NCBI RefSeq assembly: GCF_000473045.1
Contig: NZ_AXAY01000005.1
Location: 286,501 to 350,500, forward strand
DNA from: Bradyrhizobium sp. WSM3983
GTDB taxonomy: Bacteria; Pseudomonadota; Alphaproteobacteria; Rhizobiales; Xanthobacteraceae
Length of the DNA stretch: 64,000 bases
Reading direction: 5' to 3'
Shown here: positions 34,638 through 43,385 of the stretch, one piece after another
Numbering within the stretch: position 1 is the stretch's first letter
How the letters are laid out: each line of letters begins with the position of its first letter
Made by a program: the position numbers and the translations under genes
The notes under the pieces: generated by a model
Seen by the model: only the letters and a program-made list of their open reading frames with translations
Told to the model about the DNA's origin: nothing
Database searches by the model: none

Positions 34638-35972
34638 TCACTTCTCGCGGAAGGCCCGCATGAACTGGTCGTGCAGCGGCTTCAAGAGGTACGACAGCAT
34701 GGTGCGGTCGCCGGTCTGGACGAAGGCCTCCGCCGGCATGCCGGGGATCAGCTTGGAGTCGCCGAGCTTGGCGACCTCTTCCGCCGACATCGACACGCGG
34801 ATGGTGTAGTAGCTCTGGCCCGTGCGCTGGTCGGTGGTGACGTCGGGCGAGACGCGGCTGACGACGCCGTTGAGCTCGGGCGTGGTGCGCTGGTTGAAGG
34901 CAGAGAGGCGCAGCAGCGTCTTCTGGCCGATCTGCAGCTTGTCGATATCGACCGGATTGACCTTGGCCTCGACCTGAAGATCGTCGGCTTGCGGCACGAT
35001 CAGCATCAGCGCATCGCCGGCCGTGACGACGCCGCCGACGGTGTGCACCGTCGATTGCAGCACCATGCCATCCTGCGGCGCGCGGATGTCGACGCGGCGG
35101 AGCTGGTCTTCGGCCGCGACCTTGCGCTCGATCAGCTCGCCGCTCTTGTCATTGGTCTCGCGCAAATCCTTGGAGACCTCGCTCACCATGTCCTTGTCGA
35201 CCTGGATGATCTGCAGCTCGGTCTCGGTGATCTTGCCCTTGGCCTGCGCCCGCGAGGCGATGTACTGTGCGCGCTCGCCGGTGAGGCGGGCAGAGTCGCG
35301 TTCCAGCGTGGTCAGGCGCGAGATCTGCACCAGATGCTTGTCATAGAGATCGCGCACGCCGGTGAGCTCCTGCTGCACCAGCGAAATTTCCTTGTCCTTG
35401 GCTTTCTCCTGCGCGGACAGACCCTCGATCTCCTCGTTGAGCTGCTGAATGCGCTCGCGAAGCTGGGCCTTCTGGCCGGCGCGGCCGTTGACGCGGACGT
35501 CGAACAGCTTGGTTTCGGCGGAGAGCAGCACCTTGACGTCGGGATCGTCGCCTCGATCGAGCAGCGATTGCGGAAACTCGATCTTGTCGAGGCCGCGCTG
35601 CTCGGCCTGAAGCCGCGCCGCGCGCGCCTGCGCGGCGTCGAGATTCTTGGTGACGATGGCGAGATTGGCCTTGGTGACGGTGTCGTCGAGCCGCACCACG
35701 ATATCGCCGGCCTTGACCACGTCGCCGTCGTGGGCGCGCACCTCGCCGACGACGCCGCCGGTCGGGTGCTGCACCTTCTTGACGTTGGATTCGACCACGA
35801 TCTGGCCCGGCGCGATCAGCGCACCCGAGATCTGAACCATCGATGCCCAGCCGCCGAGGCCGACGCCCAGGACCATCACGATCGCGATCCCGAGGATCAG
35901 GTGAAACCGGATCGACTCCCGCACCGTCCTGGTCGCGGCGGGCTTTGTCCCGCCAACCGTCATCGTGCTCAT
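34638..35972 (-). CDS. Type I secretion membrane fusion protein (HlyD/PrtE family)
   Basis: 444 residues. Single N-terminal transmembrane helix (about 25-45, HLILGIAIVMVLGVGLGGWASM), a lipoyl-type hybrid motif split at GGVVGEVRAHDGDVVKAGDIVVRLDDTVT and RAPQDGMVLQSTVHTVGG, and a long coiled-coil (about 110-290: LNEEIEGLSAQEKAKDKE and similar). It links an inner-membrane ABC exporter to an outer-membrane TolC channel, which is not in this window. It overlaps the permease-ATPase gene by 4 nt (ATGA at 35969-35972), so the two are translationally coupled. Confidence 0.93.
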   Translation of the reverse strand: MSTMTVGGTKPAATRTVRESIRFHLILGIAIVMVLGVGLGGWASMVQISGALIAPGQIVVESNVKKVQHPTGGVVGEVRAHDGDVVKAGDIVVRLDDTVTKANLAIVTKNLDAAQARAARLQAEQRGLDKIEFPQSLLDRGDDPDVKVLLSAETKLFDVRVNGRAGQKAQLRERIQQLNEEIEGLSAQEKAKDKEISLVQQELTGVRDLYDKHLVQISRLTTLERDSARLTGERAQYIASRAQAKGKITETELQIIQVDKDMVSEVSKDLRETNDKSGELIERKVAAEDQLRRVDIRAPQDGMVLQSTVHTVGGVVTAGDALMLIVPQADDLQVEAKVNPVDIDKLQIGQKTLLRLSAFNQRTTPELNGVVSRVSPDVTTDQRTGQSYYTIRVSMSAEEVAKLGDSKLIPGMPAEAFVQTGDRTMLSYLLKPLHDQFMRAFREK

Positions 35973-37717
35973 GATTTGGCCACTCCGCCTTCGCTGACGA
36001 TCTTGATCGGCGCCGGCGGTGCGACGCGGGGCTGGAGCACCTGCGCGAGCACCTGCTCCTTCGGACCGAAGGCCTGCATGCGGCCGTCACGAAGCACCAG
36101 GATCTGGTCGACCGCCTCGACGCCGATGGGCCGGTGCGCCACCACGATCACGATGGCGCCGCGCTCGCGTGCGCTGCGGATGGCGCGGGTCAGCGCCTCG
36201 TCGCCTTCGGTGTCGAGATTGGAGTTCGGCTCGTCGAGCACGATCAGGAACGGATTGCCATAGAGCGCGCGCGCCAGCGCCACGCGCTGCGCCTGGCCGG
36301 CGGAAAGCGAGGTGCCCTGCTCGCCGACTTGCGTGTTGTAGCCCTCGCGCATCTTGATGATCATCTCGTGCACGCCGGCTTCCTTGGCCGCAGAGATGAT
36401 GCCGTCGGAAGTCGCCTCCGGATCGAAACGGCTGATGTTCTGCGCGATGGAGCCGCCGAACAGTTCGACGTCCTGGGGCAGATAACCGATGTAGCGGCCG
36501 AGCACATCGGACGACCACTGGTCGAGCGCCGCGCCGTCGAGCCGGACCTTGCCGCGGACCGGATGCCAGACACCGACCAGCGCGCGGATCAGTGACGATT
36601 TGCCTGAGCCGCTCGGTCCGATCACGCCGAGGCCGTTGCCGGCTTCGAGCACAAAGTTGACGTCCTGGACGATGAGGCGCTGGTCGCCCGGCGCCACCAT
36701 GGCGACGCCTTCGATCGACAGACGGCTGACGGGGGCCTGCAACTGGGTCGGCGTCGCCTGCGCCGGCATCTGCTCCAGCAGACGGCTGAGGCGATGCCAG
36801 CTCTGGCGGGCCGCGACGAAGGATTTCCAATGCGCGATCGCGAGATCGACCGGCGCGAGCGCGCGGGCGGAAAGGATCGAGCCGGCGATGATGATGCCGG
36901 CGGTCGCCTCCTGGTGGATGACGAGATAGGCGCCGACCGCGAGCACCGCCGATTGCAGCATCATGCGCAGCACTTTTGCGATCGCGCCGAGGCCGCCGGC
37001 GACGTCGCTGGCACGCTGATTGCCGGCGAGATATTTTTCGTTGGCTTCGCTCCAGCGCTGGTTCAGCCGGCCGGCCATGCCCATCGACACCAGCACTTCG
37101 GCATTGCGGCGGCTGGACTGGGCGAGATCGTTGCGCTGGGCGGCAAGCCCCATCGCCTCTTTCGCCGGCTGGCGGGACAGGAACTCGGTCACCAGCGTCA
37201 GCCCGACCAGGATGATGGCACCGACCAGTGCGGTCACGCCGATCATGACGTGGAAGGCGAAGCAGATGGCGAGATAGAGCGGCAGCCAGGGCAGGTCGAA
37301 GAACGCGCTCGGGCCCATGCCGCCAAGGAAGGAGCGGACATTGTCGAGATCGCGCAGCGGCTGAAGCCCCTCGTTGCGGCTGCCGACCAAGAGCGGCAAG
37401 CGCACGATGGTGTCGAACACGCGCTTGTTCAGCGCCTCGTCGAGCGCGGTGCCGACCCGTCCCAGGATGCGGTTGCGGATCATGTCGAGCACGCCCTGCG
37501 CCATATAGAGGCCGCCGGCGAGGACGATCAGGCCGACGAGGGTTGGGATGCTGCGGCTCGGCAGCACCCGGTCGTAGACCTCCAGCATGAAGATCGACCC
37601 GGTCAGATAGAGCAGGTTGATCATGCAGCTCATGAAGCCGACGCCGACGAACGCCGTGCGGCATGCACGCAGCGCGTCACCGAGCTCTGAACGGCGGAGG
37701 CCGGGAACGGCTGCCAT
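35969..37717 (-). CDS. Type I secretion permease/ATPase (PrtD family)
   Basis: 582 residues. Fused membrane and ATPase domains: five or six helices (about 20-300) and a nucleotide-binding domain with Walker A GPSGSGKSSLIRA, Q-loop YLPQDVELFGGSIAQNI, signature LSAGQAQRVALARAL and Walker B IVLDEPNSNLDTEG, H-loop VIVVAHRPI. No N-terminal C39 peptidase domain, as usual for exporters of RTX-type substrates lacking a leader. ATG 37717 with AAGAGA upstream; the extension to 37768 starts with TTG. Candidate exporter of the giant adhesin encoded at 50624-58210 (inference). Confidence 0.95.
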   Translation of the reverse strand: MAAVPGLRRSELGDALRACRTAFVGVGFMSCMINLLYLTGSIFMLEVYDRVLPSRSIPTLVGLIVLAGGLYMAQGVLDMIRNRILGRVGTALDEALNKRVFDTIVRLPLLVGSRNEGLQPLRDLDNVRSFLGGMGPSAFFDLPWLPLYLAICFAFHVMIGVTALVGAIILVGLTLVTEFLSRQPAKEAMGLAAQRNDLAQSSRRNAEVLVSMGMAGRLNQRWSEANEKYLAGNQRASDVAGGLGAIAKVLRMMLQSAVLAVGAYLVIHQEATAGIIIAGSILSARALAPVDLAIAHWKSFVAARQSWHRLSRLLEQMPAQATPTQLQAPVSRLSIEGVAMVAPGDQRLIVQDVNFVLEAGNGLGVIGPSGSGKSSLIRALVGVWHPVRGKVRLDGAALDQWSSDVLGRYIGYLPQDVELFGGSIAQNISRFDPEATSDGIISAAKEAGVHEMIIKMREGYNTQVGEQGTSLSAGQAQRVALARALYGNPFLIVLDEPNSNLDTEGDEALTRAIRSARERGAIVIVVAHRPIGVEAVDQILVLRDGRMQAFGPKEQVLAQVLQPRVAPPAPIKIVSEGGVAKS

Positions 37718-37975
37718 CAGTCTGATCTCTTTCGGGTAAGGGGAAAACCCCCTGATTTCCAAAGGCAAATGGAGGCGTACGCGCCCCGGATTAATATCGG
37801 GTTCTCCCCCGCGTGCAACGCAATCGAATTAATCCGGACCCCGCCACATCTACCCGGGATGGCCTGATGCGCAAGTCCGGTATTTCACAGTCTTTGCGGC
37901 TTTTTATAGCACAGACAAGCGCTTCTCCCAGGGCTGGGAGTGGCGCAAGGTTCCGATCGGTGAACCAAGGTACGG

Positions 37976-38245
37976 CTAGAACCGGCCGCCGCCGCGCACC
38001 AGCCGGACGACCAGCAGCAGGATGACGGCGCCGATGGCCGAATAGATGATCTCGGACACCAGCCCGGTTCCGAGACGAATGCCCAGTTTCGGAAACAAGA
38101 GGCTCGCCACCAGCGCGCCGCAGATGCCGATCGCGATGTCGCCGATGATACCGAAGCCGGCGCCCCGCACCACCTTGCCGGCAAGCCAGCCGGCCACCAG
38201 GCCGACAAACAGAATGACGAGCAAGCCTTCATTGGAAATGTACAT
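37976..38245 (-). CDS. GlsB/YeaQ/YmgE family membrane protein
   Basis: 89 residues, three hydrophobic segments (LLVILFVGLVAGWLAGKVV, IIGDIAIGICGALVASLLF, IYSAIGAVILLLVVRLV). GWLAGKVVRGAGFGIIGDIAIGICGA is the transglycosylase-associated / GlsB family signature; members are small stress-induced inner-membrane proteins of unknown activity. ATG 38245, with GAGGGATC upstream. Stand-alone transcription unit between the T1SS genes and the peptide transporter. Confidence 0.9.
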   Translation of the reverse strand: MYISNEGLLVILFVGLVAGWLAGKVVRGAGFGIIGDIAIGICGALVASLLFPKLGIRLGTGLVSEIIYSAIGAVILLLVVRLVRGGGRF

Positions 38246-38454
38246 AAGTCAGATCCCTCTCCGTGAACGCCCGGCATGGAACGGGAACCGGGATGAATGG
38301 GGTCTGAATGCTGTTCTCCGCTGTCAGGTTGCGCCTGCGCAGACAAAAAGTCGAAAACAACCCCATGCACAGTAGAAGTGGCCTCGGGGGCGCCGCTCGG
38401 TGAACCGTGACAAGTCGGTGTTGTCGTAGAGGATTTTGGAGGGAGCGCACCGGC

Positions 38455-39429
38455 CTACGGCGTGACGACCGGCTCAGCCAGCACGCAGCTTGCCGCCCGG
38501 CCCGGCTTGACCTCCACGTTGGGCGGCAGCTGCTCCAGGCAGCGCGGTTCGGCGAGCTTGCAACGGGCGGCGAAGGAGCAGTTGTGGGGCTTTTCGGCCA
38601 GTGACGGCGGCGTGCCGGGGATGGTCTCTAACCGTTGGCCACGCTTGGCGCCGTGGATGGTCGAGGCGAGCAAGCCCTTGGCGTAGGGGTGCACCGGCGA
38701 ACGGACGATATCGCGAAGACTCCCCTGCTCCACGATCTGGCCGGCATACATCACCACGACGCGGTCGCAGATCTCGATGGCGACGCCGATGTCGTGGGTG
38801 ACGAAGATGACGGACATGCCGAATTCGCGCTGCAATTCGCGCAGCAACAGCAGGATCTGGATCTGCACGGTGGCATCGAGCGCCGTGGTCGGCTCGTCCG
38901 CGAGCAGGATTTTTGGCCGGCAGGCGAGCGCAAGCGCAATCATCGCGCGCTGACGCATGCCGCCGGACATTTCGTGCGGATAGGCATCGAGCCGCCGCTT
39001 GGCCGAGGGAATGCGCACGATCTCGAGCATCTCCAGCGCCCGCGCGCGGCCCTCCGCGTAGCTTTTGCCCTCGTGGCGCACGACGCTTTCGGCGATCTGC
39101 GCGCCGATGGTGTAGACCGGATCGAGCGCCAGTGCCGGCTCCTGAAAGATCATCGACACGGTCTGGCCACGGAACGACGACAGTTCCTCGTCGTTCATGG
39201 CGAGCACGTCGCGGCCCATGACGTTGACCGTGCCCGCAATCTGCGTGCGCTTCTTCGGCAACAGCCGCATCAGCGCCCGCAGGGTTACGCTCTTGCCCGA
39301 ACCGGACTCGCCAAGCAGGCCGAGAACCTCGCCGTCACCCAGCGAGAGATTGAGATCGTTCACGGCAAAAACCGTGCGCTCGCCGGTGAAGCGGATGTTG
39401 AGGCCTGAGATCTCGACGAGTTTTGTCAT
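38455..39429 (-). CDS. Peptide ABC transporter ATP-binding protein (DppD/OppD type)
   Basis: 324 residues. Walker A GESGSGKSVTLRALM, Q-loop FQEPALALDPV, signature MSGGMRQRAMIALALA, Walker B LADEPTTALD, and the C-terminal oligopeptide-transporter Fe-S-like cysteine cluster in CSFAARCKLAEPRCLEQLPP. The second ATPase of the Dpp-type importer. ATG 39429 overlaps the amidase stop (4 nt). Unusually it lies beyond the amidase and AtzG-like genes, not next to DppF. Confidence 0.93.
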   Translation of the reverse strand: MTKLVEISGLNIRFTGERTVFAVNDLNLSLGDGEVLGLLGESGSGKSVTLRALMRLLPKKRTQIAGTVNVMGRDVLAMNDEELSSFRGQTVSMIFQEPALALDPVYTIGAQIAESVVRHEGKSYAEGRARALEMLEIVRIPSAKRRLDAYPHEMSGGMRQRAMIALALACRPKILLADEPTTALDATVQIQILLLLRELQREFGMSVIFVTHDIGVAIEICDRVVVMYAGQIVEQGSLRDIVRSPVHPYAKGLLASTIHGAKRGQRLETIPGTPPSLAEKPHNCSFAARCKLAEPRCLEQLPPNVEVKPGRAASCVLAEPVVTP

Positions 39430-40841
39430 GACGGCAGTGTGGGTACCCGGTCGTGGTAGTCGGTGACGCGCTGGAAGGCGGCGCCGATGGTCAGCAGGGT
39501 CGCTTCATCGAAGGAATGGCCGATCAGCTGCATGCCGATCGGCAGGCCACTCCTGGTGAAGCCCGAGGGCACGGTGAGCGACGGCAGGCCGAGGAAGTTC
39601 ACGGGACGGGTGAACAGCGTCAACCGCTGCAACAGCGCCGGCGCGTTCGGTCCGCCGCCGACGTCGCTCTCCTCGATCGTCGGTGCCGGCACGGGCGAGG
39701 CCGGCGCGATGATCGCGTCGACGCCTGCGGTCGCCGCATTGTGCGAGGCGAGCGCCGGCCCACGCCAGCGCATCGCCTCCAGATAGGTGATGGCGGGAAC
39801 GGCGAGGCCGTTCTGCAGCCGCATCAAGACCTGCGGGCCATAATCCTGCGGGCGCTCGATCATCCAGCGCTTGTGGAAGGCGGCGGCTTCAGCGGCAAGC
39901 ACGAGCTGGCTTGCCGAGGACAATTGCCGCTGATCCGGCAGTTCGACTGTGAGGATGTCGGCGCCCTCGCGCTTGAGCACCGCGATGGTCTCGTCCAGCA
40001 CGCGCGCAACCTCGCCGTCGAGATCGTCGACATAGAAGGACGCGGGCACGCCGATCTTGAGGCCCTTCAGCGAGCCCTTGGTCGCAGCGACATAGTCCGA
40101 CAGCGGCTCGTGGCTGGTGGTCGAATCTTCAGGGTCCGGACCGGCCATCAGCGCCAGCAGCAGCGCGCAATCTTCCGCGGTGCGCGCGAGCGGGCCGACC
40201 GTGTCGAGCGATTGCGACAGCGGCATCGCACCGGCGCGGCTGACGCGCCCCACCGTGGTCTTCAATCCCGTGACGCCGCAGAAATGCGAGGGCATACGAA
40301 TCGAGCCGCCGGTGTCCGAGCCCAACGCCGCATAAGTGAGCCGCGCGGCGACCGACGAACCGGAGCCCGAGGACGAGCCGCCGGTGATATGCGCGACGTT
40401 CCAGGGATTACGCACTGGCCCGTAATGGGCGTTGTGCCCGGTCGGGCCATAGGCGAATTCGGCGAGATGCAGCGTTCCGAGCCGAACCTGGCCGGCATTC
40501 TTCAGGCGCTGAAGGGCGGTCGACGTCACCATCGGCACGAAATCGCGGCGGATCAGCGAGCCGCAGGTCGCGACGTGGCCGGCGTCGTAATACATGTCCT
40601 TGTGTGCGAGCGGCACACCGTGCAGCGGACCGCGCACCTCGCCTTTGGCGAGCTCGGCGTCGGCGGCATCCGCCGCCTTCAACGCAGCTTCCGACTCGAT
40701 CGCCATGAAGGCGTTGAGATGCGGCTGCCATTGCGCGATGCGATGCAGCAGCGCGAGCGTCACCTCATGCGAGGACACCTGCTTCATCGCGATCGCGCGC
40801 GCGACCTCGGTGAGGCTCATCAATGCAGGCTCAGAATTCAT
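39426..40841 (-). CDS. Amidase signature family protein (GatA-like)
   Basis: 471 residues. Amidase-signature Ser-cisSer-Lys triad: Lys in PLAHKDMYYDAGHVATCGS, cis-Ser in GGSSSGSGSSVAARLT and nucleophile Ser in GSDTGGSIRMPSHFCGVTGLK. Hydrolyses an amide bond; substrate unknown. It overlaps its neighbours by 4 nt on both sides (AtzG-like ORF upstream, DppD downstream), so it is part of the peptide transporter operon, probably splitting an imported amide or carbamoyl compound. Confidence 0.93.
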   Translation of the reverse strand: MNSEPALMSLTEVARAIAMKQVSSHEVTLALLHRIAQWQPHLNAFMAIESEAALKAADAADAELAKGEVRGPLHGVPLAHKDMYYDAGHVATCGSLIRRDFVPMVTSTALQRLKNAGQVRLGTLHLAEFAYGPTGHNAHYGPVRNPWNVAHITGGSSSGSGSSVAARLTYAALGSDTGGSIRMPSHFCGVTGLKTTVGRVSRAGAMPLSQSLDTVGPLARTAEDCALLLALMAGPDPEDSTTSHEPLSDYVAATKGSLKGLKIGVPASFYVDDLDGEVARVLDETIAVLKREGADILTVELPDQRQLSSASQLVLAAEAAAFHKRWMIERPQDYGPQVLMRLQNGLAVPAITYLEAMRWRGPALASHNAATAGVDAIIAPASPVPAPTIEESDVGGGPNAPALLQRLTLFTRPVNFLGLPSLTVPSGFTRSGLPIGMQLIGHSFDEATLLTIGAAFQRVTDYHDRVPTLPS

Positions 40842-41035
40842 TTCGACACCTTCTGCGTCTGCGCAAGCGGATAGAGAGCGGGCTCGAGGTCGAACGGCAG
40901 GGTGCCGGCGATGGCCGCAAAGCCTTCGAAAGCGGGGCCGATGGAATTGGAGATGCGCGTCGCGATCTCATCATTCACGGGAATGCCGGCGACTTGCGCC
41001 GTCGCCAGGATCTCTTTTGTCGTTGGTCTCGTCAT
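40838..41035 (-). CDS. Small AtzG/GatC-like (DUF4089-type) amidase partner
   Basis: 65 residues, MTRPTTKEILATAQVAGIPVNDEIATRISNS-type helix followed by a second helix and an extended tail LPFDLEPALYPLAQ. Size, two-helix plus tail layout and gene position match AtzG, the 68-residue partner that wraps around the AtzE amidase like GatC around GatA. ATG 41035, GAGG upstream; start and stop both overlap neighbours by 4 nt. The assignment is by analogy of length, structure and context. It is easily missed because of its size. Confidence 0.7.
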   Translation of the reverse strand: MTRPTTKEILATAQVAGIPVNDEIATRISNSIGPAFEGFAAIAGTLPFDLEPALYPLAQTQKVSK

Positions 41036-42090
41036 GCGATTTCCTCTCTCGGCGCGCGGCTATGGCCTGAACCCGGAATAGCCATGTAGCACGCGACCTC
41101 GTGGCCCATATTATCGAGCGCCGTGAGCTTTGGTGTCGCATTTGCGCAGAGCGGCTCCGCAAACGGACAACGGGTGTGGAAGCGACAGCCCGCGGGCGGA
41201 TCGATCGGATTGGGCGGATCGCCTGAGATCGGCGGCGTTTCGGTGCGGCGGTCCGGATCGGAGGACGGCATCGCCGCAAGAAGCGCACGCGTATAGGGAT
41301 GTGCCGGCTGGTCCCAGACCTGATCGACCGGGCCAAGCTCGACGACCTCGCCGAGATACATCACCAGCACGCGGTCCGAGATGTAGCGCACGACGTTGAG
41401 GTCGTGGCTGATGAAGAGGTAGGTCAGGCCGAACTCGCGCTTGAGGTCGGCGAGGAGATTGAGCACCTGCGCCTCGACGGATTTGTCGAGCGCGGAGACG
41501 GCCTCATCCAGGATCACCAGCCGCGGCGACAGTGCCAGCGCGCGTGCGATGTTGACACGCTGGCGCTGGCCGCCGGAGATCTCGTGCGGATAGCGGTTGG
41601 CGAAGTTCGCAGGGACCAGGCCGACCTTGCCGAGCAACTCGCGCGCCAGTGCGCGCGCCGCGCTATCAGCCATGCCGTGGACTTTTGGACCGAACGCGAT
41701 GGACTCCTCGATCGTCAGCCGCGGGTTGAGCGAGGCGTAGGAATCCTGGAACACCATCTGCATGCCGCGGCGCAGCTCGCGCAAGCTCAGCGACCGCCCG
41801 ACGGTCATGCCGTCATAGATGATGTCGCCGGTATCGCGCGGCATCAGATGCATCAACAGGCGCGCGGTGGTGGACTTGCCGCAGCCGGACTCGCCGACAA
41901 TGCCGACGGTCTCGCCCTTCGCAACGGAGAAGGAGACATTGTCGACAGCGCGCACGGTGCGCTTTGCGGCGAACAGCCCGCCGCGAACGGGAAAGTGTTT
42001 TGTCAGGCCATTGACCTGGAGCAACGGCTGCGCAATGCCGCCGACGTCCTCGACCGGCTCCAGCATGGCGATTGGCTCAATCGTTGTCAT
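41032..42090 (-). CDS. Peptide ABC transporter ATP-binding protein (DppF/OppF type)
   Basis: 352 residues. Walker A GESGCGKSTTARLLM, Q-loop FQDSYASLNPR, signature ISGGQRQRVNIARALA, Walker B VILDEAVSALDKS, and C-terminal CRFHTRCPFAEPLCANATP cluster typical of OppF/DppF. ATG 42090; the upstream 28 codons belong to a family E repeat. It is the first of the four overlapping genes DppF, AtzG-like, amidase, DppD. Confidence 0.93.
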   Translation of the reverse strand: MTTIEPIAMLEPVEDVGGIAQPLLQVNGLTKHFPVRGGLFAAKRTVRAVDNVSFSVAKGETVGIVGESGCGKSTTARLLMHLMPRDTGDIIYDGMTVGRSLSLRELRRGMQMVFQDSYASLNPRLTIEESIAFGPKVHGMADSAARALARELLGKVGLVPANFANRYPHEISGGQRQRVNIARALALSPRLVILDEAVSALDKSVEAQVLNLLADLKREFGLTYLFISHDLNVVRYISDRVLVMYLGEVVELGPVDQVWDQPAHPYTRALLAAMPSSDPDRRTETPPISGDPPNPIDPPAGCRFHTRCPFAEPLCANATPKLTALDNMGHEVACYMAIPGSGHSRAPREEIA

Positions 42091-42105
42091 GGCCTCCGCC
42101 CTCCA

Positions 42106-42231
42106 CCTCTCCCCATCGGGGAGAGGTCGGCGCGCAGCGCCGGGTGAGGGGCAGCGGCAACCTCGGTGCAGCATAACCCCTCACCCGGATTGCATCTCGC
42201 GATGCAATCCGACCTCTCCCTTCGGGAGAGG
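42106..42231. repeat. Dispersed palindromic repeat, family E copy 1
   Basis: Two hairpins: CCTCTCCCC...GGGGAGAGG and CCTCTCCC-TTCG-GGGAGAGG, around GGCGCGCAGCGCCGGGTGAGGGG and CCCCTCACCCGGATTGCATC. Lies between DppF and DppC. Confidence 0.85.
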
Positions 42232-42273
42232 TATGGCACCGACGCCGCGGCGAACTGCGTCTTTCTCATCTTG

Positions 42274-43176
42274 CTAGTTCCTGATGTCCATGGCGCTGCG
42301 CAGGCCGTCCGAGAGCAGGTTGAAGCAGATCGAGACCGCGAAGATCATCGCGCCCGGCAATGCCGCAACCCAGGGATTGACGTAGATCGCGGTGCGCAAC
42401 GTATTGAGCATCAGGCCCCATTCCGGCTCCGGCGGCTTGGTGCCGAGGCCGAGGAAGGAGAGACCGGCGGCCAGGATCATCGAGACCGAGATCAGGCTCG
42501 TCGCATAGACGAAGATCGAGCCCAGTACGTTGCCGAGGATGTGCACGCGCATGATGGTGAACGGCCCCGCGCCGGAGGCGCGCGCGGCCTCGACGAAATC
42601 CATGTTGCGCACGCCGGTGGTGACGCTCTCGGCGACGCGGGTGATCTGCGGCACGAACACGACCGTCAGCGACACAATGGAATTGAGGATGCCGGCGCCG
42701 AGCGCGCCGGAAATCGCGATCGCCAGCAGCACCGACGGAAAGGCATAGAACACGTCGATCGTGCGCATGATCGCGGTGTTGAGCTTGCCGCCGACATAGC
42801 CGGCGACGAGGCCGAGCGAGGTGCCGATGCAGAAGGCGAGGATGACAGGCAAAATGCCGATCACCAGCGACAGCCGCCCGCCATAGATCAGCCGCGCCAG
42901 CATATCGCGGCCGAGCTCGTCGGTGCCGAGCGGGTAGCCTGCCGTGCCGATGTGGCGGAGGCGGCGGATCATCGATCCCTTGTAGGGATCTTCAAGCCCG
43001 AGCCAGGGCGCGAGGATCGCGGAGACGAAGATCAACAGCAGCACGAGCGCGCAGGCCATGCTGACCTTGTCGCGCAGGATGCGCCGGCCGACAGTCGTCC
43101 AATAGCCGCGCGCCTTGGTGGCAGGTGCGGCCTGGAGTGCGGCATCGCTGATCGCGGACAGCGGAAGCTCGCTCAT
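42274..43176 (-). CDS. Peptide ABC transporter permease (DppC type)
   Basis: 300 residues with six membrane helices; N-terminal extension, then RILRDKVSMACALVLLLIFVSAILAPWLG. The BPD-inner-membrane EAA loop is in NMDFVEAARASGAGPFTIMRVHILGNVLGS. Ends near SDGLRSAMDIRN, as is common in DppC/OppC. Forms the translocation pore with DppB. ATG 43176 with GAGC upstream. Confidence 0.93.
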   Translation of the reverse strand: MSELPLSAISDAALQAAPATKARGYWTTVGRRILRDKVSMACALVLLLIFVSAILAPWLGLEDPYKGSMIRRLRHIGTAGYPLGTDELGRDMLARLIYGGRLSLVIGILPVILAFCIGTSLGLVAGYVGGKLNTAIMRTIDVFYAFPSVLLAIAISGALGAGILNSIVSLTVVFVPQITRVAESVTTGVRNMDFVEAARASGAGPFTIMRVHILGNVLGSIFVYATSLISVSMILAAGLSFLGLGTKPPEPEWGLMLNTLRTAIYVNPWVAALPGAMIFAVSICFNLLSDGLRSAMDIRN

Positions 43177-43230
43177 CGGCTAGCCCCGCTTGGATATTGG
43201 GCGAAACGGTGCGCGCCAAGGACGCAGTGC

Positions 43231-43350
43231 ACCTCTCCCGCTTGCGGGAGAGGTCGGCGCGAAGCGCCGGGTGAGGGTTCTCTCCTCTTGGGAGTTCTCG
43301 ATTGAGGAGACACCCTCTCCCCAACCCTCCCCCGCAAGCGGGGGAGGGAG
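43231..43350. repeat. Dispersed palindromic repeat, family E copy 2
   Basis: ACCTCTCCCGCTTGCGGGAGAGGTCGGCGCGAAGCGCCGGGTGAGG, a spacer, and CCCTCCCCCGCAAGCGGGGGAGGG, each a perfect or near-perfect hairpin. In the gap between DppC and DppB. Confidence 0.85.
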
Positions 43351-43385
43351 CGCACCTTTTGCGTGGCAACGACTGGGCTCATCGG

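Noticed and set aside
34671..36263. 530-codon plus-strand frame
   Set aside because: Shadow of the HlyD and ATPase genes; no recognisable domain.
39453..40874. 473-codon plus-strand frame
   Set aside because: Shadow of the amidase gene, without a ribosome-binding site.
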